Part shown: positions 1 through 12,954 of the stretch, one piece after another
Position numbering within the stretch: the first letter of the stretch is position 1
Layout: each line of letters starts with the position of its first letter
Origin: Aptenodytes patagonicus
Taxonomy: Eukaryota; Chordata; Aves; Sphenisciformes; Spheniscidae
Length of the DNA stretch: 64,000 nt
Assembly (NCBI RefSeq): GCF_965638725.1
Contig: NC_134961.1
Location: 4,402,001 to 4,466,000, forward strand
Reading direction: 5' to 3'
Notes under the pieces: model-generated
Databases searched by the model: none
Told to the model about the DNA's origin: nothing
The model's input: only the letters and a program-made list of their open reading frames with translations
Program-made: the position numbers and the translations under genes

Positions 1-464
1 CAGCCGGTGAGGCGAACGGCCGTGAGCACAGGGCTGGGCAGTCCTCCAGCACCCAGCACGGTGGGTGGCAGACTGCATGTACCAAGACTGCCCAAAAACT
101 GCCGGAGGAGGAACCGAGTCCAGAGAGCAGACGCCATGAGTGGGGCGGGAGTTGGCTGCCCCCCAGCCACGATGCATCCCAGGCAAGCCCAGCCGCGGTG
201 CCCGCCCAGCAGCACCAGTGACTGCTCAGAGCTCAGCAGCACCCGTGGCTTCCACGGAGAGAGGAGCTGACGCTGCAGCACAGGGGCAGCACGAGGCCCT
301 GCCCAGGACTCCGGGTGTTGGAGACAACAGCAGCCCGGGCAGAGCATGGCTTCCAGCCAAGTGCTAAATCAGCCAGGGACCCCTCCCTTCACCTTGAAAT
401 AGGCACTGAAGCGGTGAGGAGGGATGAGAGAAGAGCTGCATAAATCTGTCTGTTGCTAGAGCTC

Positions 465-720
465 TGATAAAAGGGAATATGGTGGTTAATTAAATCCATT
501 CATAATCAGATGGATTTGGGTCTTACTTTGGGCACAGTTTCTGCTGCTTTTGCTACACTCAGAATCATCTTCACATAACGGTTTGCAAAAATAAAGCAAA
601 CTTGACATTTTCTGCAGACATGGATTTTCCCCGGAGAGCCAGTGTGTAACTTCAGGGCGGGCAGCACACACGTACCCATGTGAGCTGGGCGATTTACTGC
701 CCCAAAGCAGTGCAAATATT
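465..720. promoter_or_regulatory. AT-rich island, candidate regulatory element
   Basis: AT-rich block in GC-rich surroundings, starting with a TTAATTAA homeodomain word at 486-493 and ATAATCA after it. Non-coding; conservation not testable here. Confidence 0.3.
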
Positions 721-1059
721 ACTCACTTCTCTCCTCTGTTCACGCTGCTACAGCACTGAGTGCCAGTGCCCTGCGGCACCGCAGCATCGCAGCACCGCAC
801 ACCGGTGCTCCTGAGACCCCAGTCAGGATGGGGCCACCGCCACCGCCACCACCACCGCCCAGCTGCAAAACGGCGACAGCAGCAATATTCCCTCCTGCGT
901 TCTTCAGCCTCATTTTCTAATCCACTTTTCCACCAGGGCATCACGGCATCGAGTGAAACACTGTCCGGAGCCTGTTATTTCTGTGTCACTGCCTCCATCA
1001 GCCAAACTTGTAATCTCATCACAGGATGAAATCAGGTTGGTTTGACAGGACCTACTCCT

Positions 1060-1185
1060 TTTCAACCACGTTGACAGGCATGGATTTATATTCCCAGGCT
1101 CTAATTCTCCCATTAATTGCATCTTGCATTAGTTTTTTCACCTGTTTGCCCACGATTAATGTCAGGCTAATTGGACATAGTTGTC
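1060..1185. promoter_or_regulatory. AT-rich island, candidate regulatory element
   Basis: Contains ATTAATTG at 1112-1119, GATTAATG, CTAATTGG and a CACCTG E-box within about 90 bases. Confidence 0.3.
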
Positions 1186-1193
1186 CAAGCCAT

Positions 1194-1213
1194 CTCACTC
1201 ACTCACTCACTCC
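1194..1213. repeat. (TCAC)n short tandem repeat
   Basis: About four and a half units of CTCA. Confidence 0.9.
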
Positions 1214-2184
1214 GCTGTCTCTTGGTACAATGCGTTCTCCTCCCACCCAACGCTATTTTCCTGCTCTTCAGGATCAACAGGAAAGCTCCAAGAGGAGCTG
1301 CTTCTGGCTCCAGTTTAAATCCATTTCTCCCCAAAAGCCCCTTGTGCAGGTCTCAGGGCCAGGCTGCTGCAGGACCCCACAGTAGCACCCGGCACCGCAC
1401 GGCGCGCTCGCTGCACACCCGGCACCCACTGCTGCTGCTCACCCATCTCAGCCCAGTTCACTGAGCACAGCTCCGGACGTGTCCTTGCAAGTTTCCCTTC
1501 ATTCTCACCACCTACTGCACAGGTTTCAGCTTCTGGAGGCCTCATTTCCCAGTTCCTCTCTGCAACCACAAGAACGATATTTGTCTTTTATTGGCAATGG
1601 AAATCTGATTTCGTTCGAGTTTGAAAAGAGGGAGGTCACGCTGCTGCCTGACTAACGCCAGCCCTGCAGCCCCATTTCTGATGAGATGCAGCAAGGGCAG
1701 CTCAGGCCAGAGGCTGAGGCTGGAGGAGGCCACGGAGGTGCAGGGTCTGCCCAGGCACTGCCAGCGCTGCCGGTAACCCCGCAGCGCTCGGGACGGCTCC
1801 GAGAAGCTGCCTGCAGGCAGACTGGGGAGCTCAGCATCCACACCTGACACGTCCCTGGCGTGCAGCGGAGCAGGAGGTGATGCTGCCAGAGTGCGATGCT
1901 GCCAGCTAGCAAGACAGGGCAGGGGAGGAGAGGACGCCCAGCACCCACGGCCACAGCTGATGGAGCATCCTCTGCAGAAATCCCCTGGGACCACAGGCCC
2001 TCCACGGAGGGCGCACAGCTGGTGCAGGGCATGGCTGCTCTGCACAGGGCCACCCAGGACTCACCCACGCAGGACGGCCACGAGGGCAGCAGTGTCCCCC
2101 ACGACGTGACGGGCAGGCGTGGCACAGCCCAGCCTGCCGCCCCGGCACACCGCACCCCGGAGGTCTTGCAGAGCTGGTGCTTTG

Positions 2185-2465
2185 CTTGTGCCTTTTTTCC
2201 CCCTTAAAATCTTTTTCTTGAGCATTTAATAGGTAATTTGCATATTGCAGATTCATTTTTAAGAACAGTTTTAATGAAGATACTCCACTGTGTGTGTATC
2301 TGCGTCTGTCATCCGTCCAGGCTCACACCATATAAATCACCACTACTTGTGGAAAAGCTAATTAAAGGTAATAATGAAAACCTCATTAGTCCTCATTTAC
2401 ATAAGATACACAGAGAAATTTCCTAACCTTTAATCCTGGCCGTCGCAATCCATTTAGATATCTCC
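2185..2465. promoter_or_regulatory. AT-rich island with an octamer
   Basis: Contains a perfect POU octamer ATTTGCAT at 2236-2243, then GCTAATTAAAGG and TCATTAG words. Confidence 0.35.
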
Positions 2466-2697
2466 TGCACGCTTAATTCAAAGGCAGAAGCACAGCCCCA
2501 TCCCCTCTGTGCACACTGCCACCAGAGCTCTGCTCTCGGCCACCACGAGCCCTGGAGAAGATGGGCCCGACTGCTTCAGACGCGGCTGAAACAGGTCTGG
2601 GTCAGCACACACCGACCCGCATGGCGGGGTGAGCATTTCCTGCACCACGGGCAAGCACGAGCATGTCCTGGGGAGAGCACGTCTGCATCGCAATGTC

Positions 2698-2735
2698 AGC
2701 ACGTCCTGCCTGCCCCGAGCACGTCCTGCCTGCCC
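2698..2735. repeat. Short tandem duplication, period 20
   Basis: Two copies of AGCACGTCCTGCCTGCCC, at 2698-2715 and 2718-2735. Local slippage product in GC-rich DNA. Confidence 0.8.
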
Positions 2736-3224
2736 TGCATTGCGGGAGAGCGTGTCCTGCAGTTCCCGGGACCTGGCCCTGCCCTGGCACCCCCTTGCCC
2801 CAAGAAGTGCCCGTCACCCCGTGCTCGTGCTGGCGCTGCTCGCTGGCACCGTGCATCGGCACCCCAGCCCCTACCACCCCTGCCTGACACGGGGCTCTGC
2901 CTCCCTGGCCCCCAACCCGACAGCAAGCGGCACTCACTGCACAGCGGCAGGAGCAGCAACGCCGGAGAGAAGAAAGAATAAAAAAATTAAGCCCTGGGGA
3001 AAACAAAGTTCCACTTCTCTGCACAGCTCTATCCTCAGCACCAGGCCCACCGTCACCATGAGGATCACCTTAATAACACATGTTCGTAGCAGCACCAGGG
3101 CTCGGCACAGCAACTGGTGAAGGTGACGGTCGCACCACAAAGATCCCCATGAGCCGCCACGTGCCACAACAGCTTCCACCTCCTCCCCGGCGGAGCCCTG
3201 GCCTCCCACATGCCTGGTACAGAA

Positions 3225-3545
3225 ATGCAGCTCAATTAGGACCCATCATGCCATAAAAATATTAGAGCATTAAATGTATTAGATAAAACTCCTTCTGCTA
3301 TTAAAGCAGATCACATCCTGGAAATCTGAGCAGTAAGCTGTGCAATTTCACCCTGCGATAGGACTGGATTAAGTTCTTCCCACAAAAATCTCTTATTGTA
3401 CGAAAAAGAACATTAGCAACCTATGAAATCAATAGAAAACACAGCCCTGGTACTGTAAAACACGAGAATTAGCCGCAGCGCCGGCAATAGCACCAATTAG
3501 GCTGGGACCTCTTTCGCAAACTCTTGCAGGAAAGAGCTTTGCTGA
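3225..3545. promoter_or_regulatory. AT-rich island, candidate regulatory element
   Basis: Has CAATTAGG at 3233-3240 and again at 3494-3501, plus CCATAAAAATATTA. Confidence 0.3.
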
Positions 3546-4924
3546 AACCAGAGGAGTTGTTGTAGTCCCGCTGCCACGGCTGGCGGCTGGCTGGCGGGAA
3601 CAAGCCGCGAGCCCGGAGAGCTCTTCCCGGCGGGGGCATGCAGCCGCCCGGCACACGGGGCAGCAGCACGGGCAGCGGGAGCTGCTGGGCACGTGTCAGG
3701 GTGATGGGGCAAGCAGCGGGAGCTGGCGGATGGAAGCCTACAAGAGTGAGAAGACCTTCTCATCCTTCTCCCGTCAGTCTTCGGGGCTGTTCAGCTTTTT
3801 TCGCTGCAAATTGGGCTGGGAGCTTTTACCCTCAGCCCCTCAGACTCCCGCTTGCAAACAGCCACCGCCGCTCCGAAGCCCTCTGCTCCAGGAGCCAAGC
3901 TGGTTTCCCCGGGAACCCCAGGGCAGGACCCAATGGCGTTAGCCAGTGGCAGAGAGGTAGCTGCACCGACACCGTCAGGTTATCGCCAGTGCCCTGCCTG
4001 CCCTGCCGGGTGCTGGCTTAAGTGCAGGGAGCCACGTCAAGCCCCTGCTGTTTGCTGTTACCTTCCAAAGACATTGGGTTTATTTCTCAGTGGCTCAGTC
4101 TTGGGCAGAGTTGGGTGAAATGCATCAAAGCAACACAGAATGTTGCAAACCTCATGAAAATATATTTGCAAAATGGGATTTTCCTCAATTTCTGCAAAGT
4201 AGGCTCATTTGCTGTAATTCCCTAAGTCAGCAAGCACGGAAACTGGTGTGATGGGGACAGACATTATTCTGGTGAGTAGCTCCCACCTTCTCTCTCATCC
4301 CTGCAGCTCTGCAAATCCTGCTCGGCTCCTGATCCCGAGCCCATGTGCCCAGGGAGCTGCCCTGGGGAAGCCGCCCAGGAGCAGGCTGTGGCCATCCCTC
4401 AGCCACAGCCACGGCAGCGCTGCCAGGCAGAGTCACGCTGCAGGCGGCTGCGGCCCAGGGCGGGCGCTGGGGTCCCGGGCAACGAGAGGATGCCCCGAGA
4501 GGGGACTTCGCCCCAGCTGAGCCCCACGGCACCGGGGCGGTGGGGGGATCCTGGCTGGGCTAGGGGCTGGGAGGGCCGCACAGTGCGGAGGGGAGCGGGA
4601 CCAAGAGCATCACCTCAGCTCAGAGCTGTCCCCAGCCGCAAGCATGGGGGGGATGCACTGGCCCCGGGTCGAGCTGCACATCCTGCAGGGCTGCCCAAGG
4701 ACTCACACGTCTGCTGGCAAACGCGGCCCCACCCATGCTGATGGGCACAGCAGCATTGGCCTGCAGGAGACCAGGGGTGCACTTGGGAACGTGGCCCCCT
4801 CTCAGCCACGGCCTCTGCCGGATGGACGCCCCGGCCACCCCCAGGCAGCCAGCGGAGGGAGGACTCGACCTCCAGAGCCGGTCCCACCACTCCCGGCACG
4901 AAGCGCAGCTGAACCCGTGAGCAG

Positions 4925-5290
4925 CAGCAGAGACAATTGGACCATCACATCAGATTAGCTCCTCTGTTCTTCAAACTGACATCTAAGATTATTTGTAATT
5001 AGGATTAAAAGATGAAGTAAGAGAAGAAACAGAATTGAAAATGGGCTTTCTGTAATTAAGAGCGCTGCTTTCACTGCCGTCACAGGGCCAGCCAGGGCTG
5101 GGGCCAGTCCCCTGCCAGTGCCCATGCGTGGCTCCGTTGGCGTAATGGGGGCTGGCAGGAGGAGGAGACCCCTCGCTGACTGCACTCAGAGCCTCCAACT
5201 CTGGTGACAAGTATTTAAATATTAAAGGATCCCTTAAAGCAAATGAGAGGCTCAAAGCTGAATCATCACAGAAAGTAATACACTGCGAAG
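4925..5290. promoter_or_regulatory. AT-rich island pair, candidate regulatory element
   Basis: TAATTAGG at 4996-5003, TGTAATTAAG near 5051, and a second AT-rich part from about 5205, split by a GC-rich stretch. Confidence 0.25.
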
Positions 5291-7022
5291 GAGGGAACAA
5301 GAGGACAATTGTGCGAGTGGCTCTTCACGGGAGACGTGTCTCGGAGCAGCCGGCATGGAGACTCCCGCTCTCGAGAACGCACAAACCTACCGGGCTTTGC
5401 CAGTGTGTTTGCACAGCAGTAATTTAATAGAAACCAATCATGCAAAACAGACACAGTATGAGTTTGGGGATTCATTTCCATATATTACACTGTTCTTTAT
5501 TGTATTCCCAGCCCCAGCCTGAACAGCAGCGGCAGCCAGAGAAAGCACCAGGCTGGCAGAAAGAGCCGGTGCCCAAGCCTGCCCCAGCCCCAGCAAGCGG
5601 CAAGACGTTCCTGCGCTCTGGTTTAGGGGGCCACAAGTTCTCCAGAAAGCATCATCACCCTGCTGGAGCCTCCCAAACCCATCATTCCCCCGCACCAGGT
5701 GGGCCAGGGGGGAAGGGGTGGCAGCGCCCGGTCCCAGCCCTCGCTCCCTGCCTGAGCCGGCATCTCCCACCACCCAGCCGCACCGGCACTGGCACTCGTG
5801 GTGTCCTGCCAGGCAGGGCTGCCCCTGGGGTTCCTGCCAGTGTGAACGAAGGCTTTCGTGGCAGCTCCCGAACCCCTCCCCACAGCTCGGGAGATAGCCT
5901 TGGAGAGGGACGAAGATTTCAAGCTGAGGCTAATTGAAGGCTGAGAAACACTCCTTGTGATTCACCGCTGGCATGGAAGAAACAACAGCCCTGCGTGCCG
6001 TGCTGCCTTCCAACAGGGTCACACGTCACACCGGGATTGCGACAAATCCCACACAGAGAGGAGAGCCTGTCCTGCAGGAAGGAAAATCCTCCTGCGTCCA
6101 CCTTGCATCCCCAGCCCGTTACTGGCTATCCTGGGACTGCTGTGCACTGGCTTCACACCGACCACTTTGCATTTACTCCCCCTCACTTTCCACAGCCCAT
6201 GGCCTCACCTGGTCCTCTCTTCCTGCAGCAGCTCTTGGGCAATAGCCATTGCCCCCAGGGCCAGTACTTCTGGGTGAAGGCTGATGGAAAGGTTCTTCAG
6301 CCATCGCCGCGCTGGAAGCCCTCGGTGCCGAGCGAACGGGCAGGGACCCAGGCAGCCGGGGAGAGCTGGGACTCACTAGTGCACAGGTACGATAGCACAG
6401 CATAGCTGCGTAGGACAGCCTGTGCCAGCACAGAATGACGCCGAGCTGCACAGACCATCCCGTTGGCTTGCTCCAGGCACCCATCACCGTGGTGTCGGGC
6501 CTGGGCAGCAGTGCTTTGCCAACCTCTGCCCCACGATGTGTGCACTGTGGGTGCCGGTGCAGAGCAGCAGGGCCATGAGCCACAGGGGCGTCGTGCACCC
6601 CAACAGCTCCCGCCGCTCAGAAAACACCGCTGCCCTGCACAGCAGCCCTGCAGCAGCAGCAGGGAGAGGCTTCCTCACCCGCGGGCAGCAGGCAGGACCT
6701 CACGCAACTCCTCCTCCCCAGCAGCACCTCTGCTCAGCAGCCCTTTGCCACCCCAGGTAATTGCTGTGCACGTACCCTAATAGCACAGTCGAAGGGCTCA
6801 GCCGGAAGGTGGTGGTCCGACATGAAAAGCAACCTGGGGAGTTTGATGTAATATTTATACAGTGCCTCGTCTCGGCATTTGATGTGGCAGGGCAGCAGGC
6901 TGGCTCCCGATGTGCGGGCGGGGATAACCCACCCCCCGTCCCCACCCCCAAATCCCTGGGGAACCTGTGCCCAGCCCAGCCCGGGCGCTGCGGCCCCCAA
7001 AGTGCTGCCCGGTCCTGCCCCC

Positions 7023-7048
7023 TCCCCTGCCCCTGCCCCTGCCCCTGC
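7023..7048. repeat. (CCCCTG)n short tandem repeat
   Basis: About four units of CCCCTG/CCCTGC in a GC-rich block. Confidence 0.85.
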
Positions 7049-7164
7049 AGGGTCTAAAAACCAGACTGAGCAGCAGCTCATGCTCCACAGCTCCCCCAGG
7101 GACCCTGCTGCTGTGGCAGGGGCTGACTGCGCCGCTCGGGCAGCCTCCCCCAGGAGTGCCCGTG

Positions 7165-7720
7165 CTATATGTAAACATGATTCAAAAATACTGTCACTTC
7201 AGGGAAAAGGGGAATGTATCTGGAAGGAACTTTATGGGAGCAATTTCTAGCAGGTTTAACATTTATCCAGTTTCATATCTTCTTTAGGCCTTTTGGGAGA
7301 GTTTAATTTCCTGTGAAATTCAGGTTGCAAATGAGTTTGGCTGCTCAGCTAGCCAGGAAAGTGGCTCAAATAAGTGAACTCCCTCCAACTGACCAAGAGC
7401 ACTGGCCCACAGGAACACCATGTAATGCGATGTGAGCACTGGAGCCCTGACAGCCTAATAAATGCCAGGTTAATTTTGATTATACTATTTAAAACCTCGC
7501 AGATTACACGAGAATCCATCGGACGCTGGCACAGAAAGTAAAACATTTCCCTTGCTGCTCCGGACAAGTCGTCTTTGCTTTGCTGACAGTTCCCCTAATT
7601 TAATTATCCTTCCTTCAGCCACTTCTTATCACCATTTCCCAGGAGGTACAGTTCTTTGGAGGATGTTTTTAGGGGCTCTGTTTCGAGTAGTTCAAACTTA
7701 ATTGCAATTCACTGTCACTT
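7165..7720. promoter_or_regulatory. AT-rich island cluster, candidate regulatory element
   Basis: A forkhead word TGTAAACA at 7170-7177, GTTAATTTTGATTATA near 7470, TTTAATTATC near 7599 and TTAATTGCAATT near 7699. Confidence 0.3.
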
Positions 7721-8589
7721 GAATGCAGGACGGGGAGCTGCATAGCCAGCCAGGACCGCGGGCACCCGGTGAGTGGGAGACGGCTCCTCTGGAGCAGCCG
7801 GGGCTGGATTTCAGCCTGGGCTCCTGCTCCCAGGGCGATGCACCTGGGGGGGCGGCAGCCACAGCTACGCCCTTGGCCACCCCCCGAGCCCCGCTGTGGG
7901 GACGTCTCTCAGGGAGCGGGCTGGGGGCTCCAGGCGCTGCCCTCACCAGTGGTCATCCAGCGTCCGTCTGCCTTCAGAGAGGTGAGGGGAAGGGACGAGG
8001 CCCCTGCCAGCCCCGTCTCAGCTGTGCCGGTGATCCCCCTCGCTAATGGCTCAGAGCTGGGGATGCCACCCTCCCACAGCCGCTCTCCCACCCGGGGGGG
8101 ATGGAGGTCCCTGCTCCAGACCGGGTCAGTGCTGCACTTTGCGTCTCTGATGCGGGAAATGTAGCATGATGCGCAACATCAAAATTGAGCTGATGGCCAG
8201 CAGCCCCTGCAGCTCTAGCACAGCTATTCATGGGGGTTACAAGCCCACTGAGCAGACCTCTGGCAGCACGACGTTGAGACACTTCAGCTACAACTGCACA
8301 TGAACATGCAGCACGTGGGTGCCCCCGAAGCTGTCGCTGCTCTGTGGTGACGCACCGCACACCCCAAAGCTGGATGTGCCAGGGATGGTGGGTGCCCGAC
8401 GCCGGTGCGCAGCCCCTCGGGCCAGCAATGAGCTGCAGGCTCAGGGCTCCTGCCAGCGGCAAGGCGGCCAGGCTGCTGCTCACCCACCTGCCCAGCACCG
8501 CTCTGCACCCACCTCCCACTGCAGCGCAGGCGGTGCCCAGCGTCCTGGCACGCCAGCTGCGGTGAGGCTGCCAGGGCAGCGGCCTTGAA

Positions 8590-8790
8590 AGGGAATTTCT
8601 AATGACCCCTGCCAAGGGTAATCCATAGCTCCACAACAAACAGGTGCAAATACACGAGCGAGAAGGAAAAGTCCCTTGGATTTTTAAAACATTCAGTAAC
8701 AGCAAGTGAGGGCGATACATTATTTAAAGGCTCTTCTAAGGAAAGAAAATAATTTCAGCTCAGTTAGCTTTTTAGGACAGCGTTAAGTAG
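8590..8790. promoter_or_regulatory. AT-rich island, candidate regulatory element
   Basis: AT-rich, non-coding, between GC-rich blocks. It has a CAGGTG E-box, ATTATTTAAAGG and AAATAATTTC. No other function seen. Confidence 0.22.
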
Positions 8791-9199
8791 AGAGCAGGGA
8801 CAGCAGAGCCACAAGCAGCAGTGCAGGTGGTGGAGCGGGGAGATGTACGCAGCCCATGGCCAACAGGCATGTGGCACCGGGCTGCTCGGCCGTGCCGGCA
8901 CAAGGCACCGTGGGGCTGTGGCGTTCCTGAACCCCGAGATGGCTTTCCTGAAGTCCCAGCCCCCCTGAAGGCAGCGCAGGGTGGCCGCACCAGGCTGCCG
9001 GGTAAAGCGGGGTCCAGTCCAGCACAGGTGCTGGTGGCTTCAGCCAGAGCAAGCAGAGGACGAGGGGACACAGCGCCCGGCATGCAGCATCCCCAGGGCC
9101 GCCTCCATGCAAGGGTGCCAGGAGCACGCCGACTGGTGGTGTGAGAAACCGGCGGCGATGGACGAGAGCGGGGCGCAATGGGCACTGCAGTGCAGGAGC

Positions 9200-9385
9200 G
9201 CACTGATGAATTAGGAGTCACTGGGTTTAATCCAGAGTCATTAGCCATGCTGAACACTCGCATGTCATTTGTTAAACTAATGGATTGCTGGAGGTCGTTC
9301 AGTAATAAGAAAGGGAGAGAAGGGTTATTAGTTTTTATCAGACATTAATTGGCCAAAATCGATTACTTATTTGGCATTTGCAGTG
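9200..9385. promoter_or_regulatory. AT-rich island, candidate regulatory element
   Basis: GAATTAGG at 9208-9215, ATTAATTG at 9344-9351, and ATCGATTAC directly after. Dense homeodomain words without a coding frame. Confidence 0.33.
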
Positions 9386-9784
9386 TATTAGGGGTGTTCC
9401 CCCCCCCAAGAAGCAGTCTGGCCGGCAGAGCAGAAGGGTGGCAGTGGCTCCACAGTGGGCACCACAGCATCGCCCAGGCATGGGCCAGCAACCCTGGCTG
9501 CAGCACGGCTCCATCCCGGGATGGATGCTCGGGGCAGATGCCATCACAAGTGGCTCCCATCCATCCACACACATCCCATCAGTTTGTCCTGGGCTGCAGC
9601 ACCCCGTACCCACGCAGCCGCCCCTCGCGCCCGGGTGCTCCGTGCCCAATGCACATCCTGCACCCAGGGCTGCGTCTTGCCCCAGCCCAGGGCAGCGCCG
9701 CAGGCAGCAGCTCCTGCAGGTCCCCCACGCCCGCCGGCGACGCTTGATGTGGCAGGGAGCAGCAGAAACAATCTGGGAACCGCC

Positions 9785-10320
9785 CAGGTGATAGCACATT
9801 TATCTAACAAGCTTCCAAATGAAAACTAGCATTTGGACTTAATGCATTCTGGCTCAAAATTTGATTACATTTTTCTACAGCTGTAAATCTGCCTTCCTTT
9901 CTGCAACATTATTATTAAAGCCAGTATTGAATTGGTGGTGTGATACGTAAAATTTCAATCCTGGCTTTGACATTCCAGGAAGTTAAAAACCAATTACAGT
10001 GTGTGCTTTGCCTCGGGACAGAATGAATCATTGAACACAGCCACTTCACCAAGAGAAATTAAAGGTTGAAGCAGCAACATGGGGAAGGTATTAAGTTAAA
10101 AATCAAAGGTCAATTAAAGTAAAACTGAGTCTATTTTATTTTTAATATTTTGCTTACATTTTCATTCCTTTCTGATGAACAAGGAGGCAAAATAAACCTG
10201 CACTTTTATTTATTTGCTGGGTAATAAATCTGGGCTGAAGTTGGTTTCAGGAGCTAAGAGGAAACATTCAGGTGATAAAACTCCCAACCCAATAACCAGC
10301 ATTAATCTCGCCATAACGAA
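9785..10320. promoter_or_regulatory. Long AT-rich island with TCF/LEF and nuclear-receptor words
   Basis: ATCAAAGG at 10,102-10,109 (TCF/LEF type) overlaps AAAGGTCA at 10,105-10,112 (extended nuclear-receptor half-site). CAATTAAAG follows at once. The island is over 500 bases of AT-rich unique sequence. Confidence 0.35.
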
Positions 10321-10921
10321 GCCAGCATAGCAATGGACAGCACGCATGCACGCCCCACACCAACGGCAGCTGCCACCTCGCCTCCACCTGTGGCCGCCCA
10401 CACAGCAAAGCAAGGGGCGCATGCGAGAGGTGCCCAGCGCCCGGGGGACACATCCCGCTGCCACCATCACCCCGAGCCCATGAGGCCCCACTTGGCCCCA
10501 GAGCTCAGCCATGCCATGCCGGGATGGGCAGCACCGACTGCAAAACGTGGGAAAGAGGGTCAAAGTCGGCACTGAGGTGTGCAAAGAGCTACATGTCCCG
10601 CAGCCGGCACCTCCCTCGGGACTGCTGAGCCCAGCGGGACATGAAGGGAGGGAGGTGCAGCAGGTCTTGGCAAAACCAGGTGGCACAGCTCCTTCTGCTG
10701 CTTTGGCTTTGCAGGGGGAGTGGGGGATGACCTGTGCGCCCATGGGGGACGCCCCGCGATGCGGGTCTTCTGCAAAAGGGAGCAGCCTGGGCGCGGGGCT
10801 GGGTGCAGCGTCACACCACGACAGCGTCACGCTGCGCACTCACAGTTCTGCTCTTGGCTCCAAGGGGCACCCAGGGTGAGCCTTAAGCCCTGAAGCCCCA
10901 GCCTGCTCTTTTCCAAAAAAA

Positions 10922-10939
10922 GGGGGGGGGGGGGGGGGG
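10922..10939. repeat. G18 homopolymer
   Basis: Eighteen G in a row after an A run. It can form a G-quadruplex and is prone to length error. Confidence 0.95.
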
Positions 10940-11689
10940 TAGCAGCTCTCAGACCCGCCACGGGCACCCAGGGCCCGGTGCGCTGCTCAGCCCCGCTGCC
11001 CATCCCCGAGGGATGGAGCCAGCACCACCGGGGGACCGGAGCTGCAGGCAGGGCGGGCAGCGCGGGCAGCCCAGGCCACGGGCACGTCCCAGCGGCAATG
11101 AGACACGCGGGTGCACACAGGCGCGCGCGCACACAATCCCCCCAGCACGGTGTGCAGAGAGCACGACAGGGGCAGCCCCTCCGCAGCCCCCCAGACAGGG
11201 ACGGAGCACCTCGGCCCCTGGCCCCCCCGGCCAGACAGGCTCCCGCAGGGCTGTCACCCACCCCGGCACCGGCCCACCGGGCAGCACCCCGGGCTCAGCC
11301 CCGCCGCACACGCGTGTGCGTGGCAGCCCCGGCAGCCCCCCCCCCGCCTCGGCAGTGCACAGTGCGACCAGCCCCACCGTGTGAACTGCTTCATAAACAA
11401 CTAAAGCAGATTTCTCCCGCGCTCCTTGGAGCACAGAGAGCCCTGAGAGATGATATCACAGCCCATGAACTCATCCAGCGGCGGGAGTGAATCAGCACCA
11501 CCCTCCGCTCTTAACCAGGCACGAAATGAGCTGCGGTTCGATGGGCCAAAGCCTCCAAAGGCAGCGCAGGGGCAGGATCGGTGCCGGCACGGCACAGGAC
11601 CCCACCACGGCAGATATTTACCAATGTCATTAAAGCAGCGAGCGGGGAGGCCGGCTATCTCCTGAGCTGTGGCAGAAGCTGTTGACCCC

Positions 11690-12320
11690 TCCTGTAAAAC
11701 AAAAGATAAGTTGTACTTTCTGATTTCTGCAGCAGTATGTCATTTGCAGATGCCTTTTATGCGTGGACTTTAATAGATAATCCATACCCTTGAAGTGGAG
11801 TATATCATCTGCTCATTACCAATGATAAATCATTCGCAAAATATTAAAATGCTTAAAGACCGTCACGTGGGCTTCATGAATTGCTTTGCAACACACACAC
11901 TTCTGCCTATTAAAGGAGAAAATGTATTCATCGCAGACCCAGGCAGAGCTATCAAACTCTGCTTTATTTACAGTCTGGAGTACAAAGCTATCGGAGAGGC
12001 GCAGCACTGGAGGGAGAACCACCTCCCAGCCCCGCCATTACCGCCTTTCTAGATAATCTGACCCCAGCTATGGAAACTCATTAAGGTCGTTAGGAAACGC
12101 GCCAGTTCTCCAGGGACCCGGCTTCTTTTAGATTAAAAAAGGGAGCGGGAGCACGTGCGAGCGCTGCTAACAGTGCGGTTTATTCACATCTATACAAGTG
12201 TGCTAACCGCAGGGAAAGAGTAATCTAATATATTCTCAGACATTTTAAATTCATTTCAATAAAAGAAGAATTAGAGGGAAGCAAATGGCAGGGAGAGCAG
12301 ATGTTACAGTACTGGTGACA
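11690..12320. promoter_or_regulatory. AT-rich island, candidate regulatory element
   Basis: Unique AT-rich sequence in two parts around a short GC-rich stretch. A CACGTG E-box lies at 11,864-11,869 and several ATTA cores lie nearby. Confidence 0.3.
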
Positions 12321-12954
12321 CCCAGAAGAACAAGCTGACAGCGCTGTGTTACACAGAGACAGCGCTTTCAGCCCCGGACGCGGGCTGGAAGGGGAGGCGC
12401 GGGAGGGCTGGGAGTAACGGGATGCCCAGGGAGCAACACGGGCCCGGAGCAGGAGCTGGGCTGCCACCGTGCCGCCTGCTCCCAGGAGAGTGCGGCCACC
12501 AACAGCTCCCAGGGACCCCCCACCCCCCGCCACGGCCGAGCCTGCGGGGACACACCGGCGGGACAATGACCCACGGGTCTGGGAATCCACAACCAGCCTC
12601 AACCTGTGAAGCCACCAGCGTTCATCAACAGAGGAGAGCGGCAAAGGGGCTGGGGGAGCTGGAGCAAGGACAAGTGAAAGGGCTTGGAGGCTTCCCAGCG
12701 TCAAAGCCCTCTGCTCACAGCAGCACCCCCTGTCCCCGGCCATCCCCATCCCCGCCCGCTGGCCACCAGCTCCTTGTCGTTCACAGCAGCGAGACCAAGC
12801 TCCAGGCAGGGGCATGCAGCCAGAGACACATTAGGGACACAGGTCCTGTGGCATTTGGGGCCAGGACGCCCCAGCCGGACCCTCAGCCATCAAGGAAAGG
12901 GGCACGGGAGATGCCCGGGTTATCCCCCCACCAAGGGTTCCTGCAAGTGCTCCA

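Noticed and set aside
8043-8720. 225-codon minus-strand frame
   Set aside because: Mixed GC-rich intergenic sequence, no family resemblance and no splice context.
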